From assembly GCA_018697195.1 (NCBI GenBank), contig CM031869.1, positions 14,585,053 to 14,649,052 on the forward strand: a stretch of DNA of 64,000 nt, read 5' to 3'. Shown piece after piece: positions 63,401 to 64,000 of the stretch. Both the position numbers and the translations under genes were made by a program. The first letter of the stretch is position 1. Each line of letters starts with the position of its first letter. Below the pieces are notes generated by a model that was not told the DNA's origin, searched no databases, and saw only the letters and a program-made list of their open reading frames with translations. The DNA comes from Certhia americana (lineage: Eukaryota > Chordata > Aves > Passeriformes > Certhiidae).

Positions 63401-64000
63401 ATGTGTGGACAGAATAAAAATAGTAGGGGTGTAATTATTAAAAAGAAAAAGGCCCAACCACTGGGTCAGTCAGACAGGAGCCAGCCCTGTCCCTGCTCCT
63501 GCAGGGCTGCTCTTCCCCAGCCCCAATGGCCCCCTCACACCCTTCTGCCAGCCTCAAGGAAAACCTCAGCAAAGAAAACAACCTCCAGTCGCTCATAATT
63601 TAACCATATTAACTTCACTGAAGCCTATAATGAATTGTTTTAGTAATGACTTGTAATTGACCCAACAGATAAAGATTTATGGAAGATTCAACAAGGGAAG
63701 TAGAAGCAAATATCTGAGCAAAATTCCAGTGCCATTTTTTTGGATGGGGGTGGGGGAAAGAAGAAGAAAAAATGGAAAAGATGCCTAGAAGGGAAACACA
63801 GCTCCTCACACATTGGTTACAGCAAGGAGCAGAATGATGAATGACTGTGCTGTGCTGAAAGGGCACATGACAAGAATATATTGTTCTCACCTGTGGACCT
63901 CTACTTTTCTCGGATTTTAATGAATCATAGTCCTTTCAGTTCACTTGCAAGTCTCAGCTCTTTACTCTCTGCACAAGACTAACATTTCTGTTCCCAGCAT
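60497..64000. other. Noncoding stretch, no gene established
   Basis: A minus-strand region at 62692-62840 has a gtaatg donor-like site and an acceptor-like gtatcttcag, but two frames read through much of it, so I do not call an exon. At the right end, a ctcacctg near 63887-63894 gives a good minus-strand donor (CACAG then gtgaga) preceded by only about 15 open codons. A GC-rich patch spans about 63470-63600. Confidence 0.45.
62021..62044. repeat. 12-bp tandem duplication
   Basis: The unit ctttgggtcttt occurs twice in succession. Confidence 0.85.

Noticed and set aside
63853..63931. Strong minus-strand donor (CACAG then gtgaga) near the right edge
   Set aside because: Only about 15 codons are open before a stop, and the sequence upstream is purine-rich with no acceptor. 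It could be an untranslated exon, but nothing supports that.
1..64000. CR1 LINE copies
   Set aside because: I looked for typical CR1 3' end words on both strands and found none convincing. Very old fragments may be present but cannot be recognised by eye.

Overview
The window reads as vertebrate nuclear DNA, most likely from a bird and probably a songbird. It is AT-leaning with short GC-rich, CpG-poor patches. Mammalian-type SINE and LINE copies are absent over 64 kb, and the one clear transposon is a solo LTR that resembles LTRs I associate with passerine endogenous retroviruses. There are no operons, tRNAs, rRNAs, CRISPR arrays or CpG-island promoter. I recognise no complete gene. The open frames, up to about 165 codons, are in the range expected by chance here, and none carries a domain I can name.

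Layout. 1-6.3 kb: noncoding, with an AT-rich homeodomain-site-like block at 4.1-4.7 kb. 6.36-7.47 kb: two diverged copies of one ~150 bp segment, the second split by a T/G tract holding a 100-base gap. 7.5-13.3 kb: noncoding, with an 18-bp palindrome at 10.69 kb and a GC-rich patch at 12.3-12.8 kb. 13.28-13.72 kb: solo LTR on the minus strand, followed by an A-rich, T-poor stretch. 20.43-20.59 kb: 33-bp minisatellite containing a 10-base gap. 21.6 kb: 20-bp perfect palindrome. 34.78-34.83 kb: C-rich run that could form a G-quadruplex on the minus strand. 47.2-47.8 kb: A/C tract, then a unique block with several CpGs. 51.46-51.52 kb: 16-bp minisatellite. 53-58 kb: the best places to look for exons.

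Candidate exons. The strongest is on the minus strand at 57756-57921 (166 bp, one open frame, strong donor), and two smaller candidates on the same strand lie at 55190-55415. Weaker ones are at 35.3 kb (minus) and 53.3 kb (plus). I could not assign any to a named protein. The simplest reading is that the window lies in intronic or intergenic DNA of one or more genes with long introns. Exon claims rest on splice motifs and reading frame only and should be treated as hypotheses.
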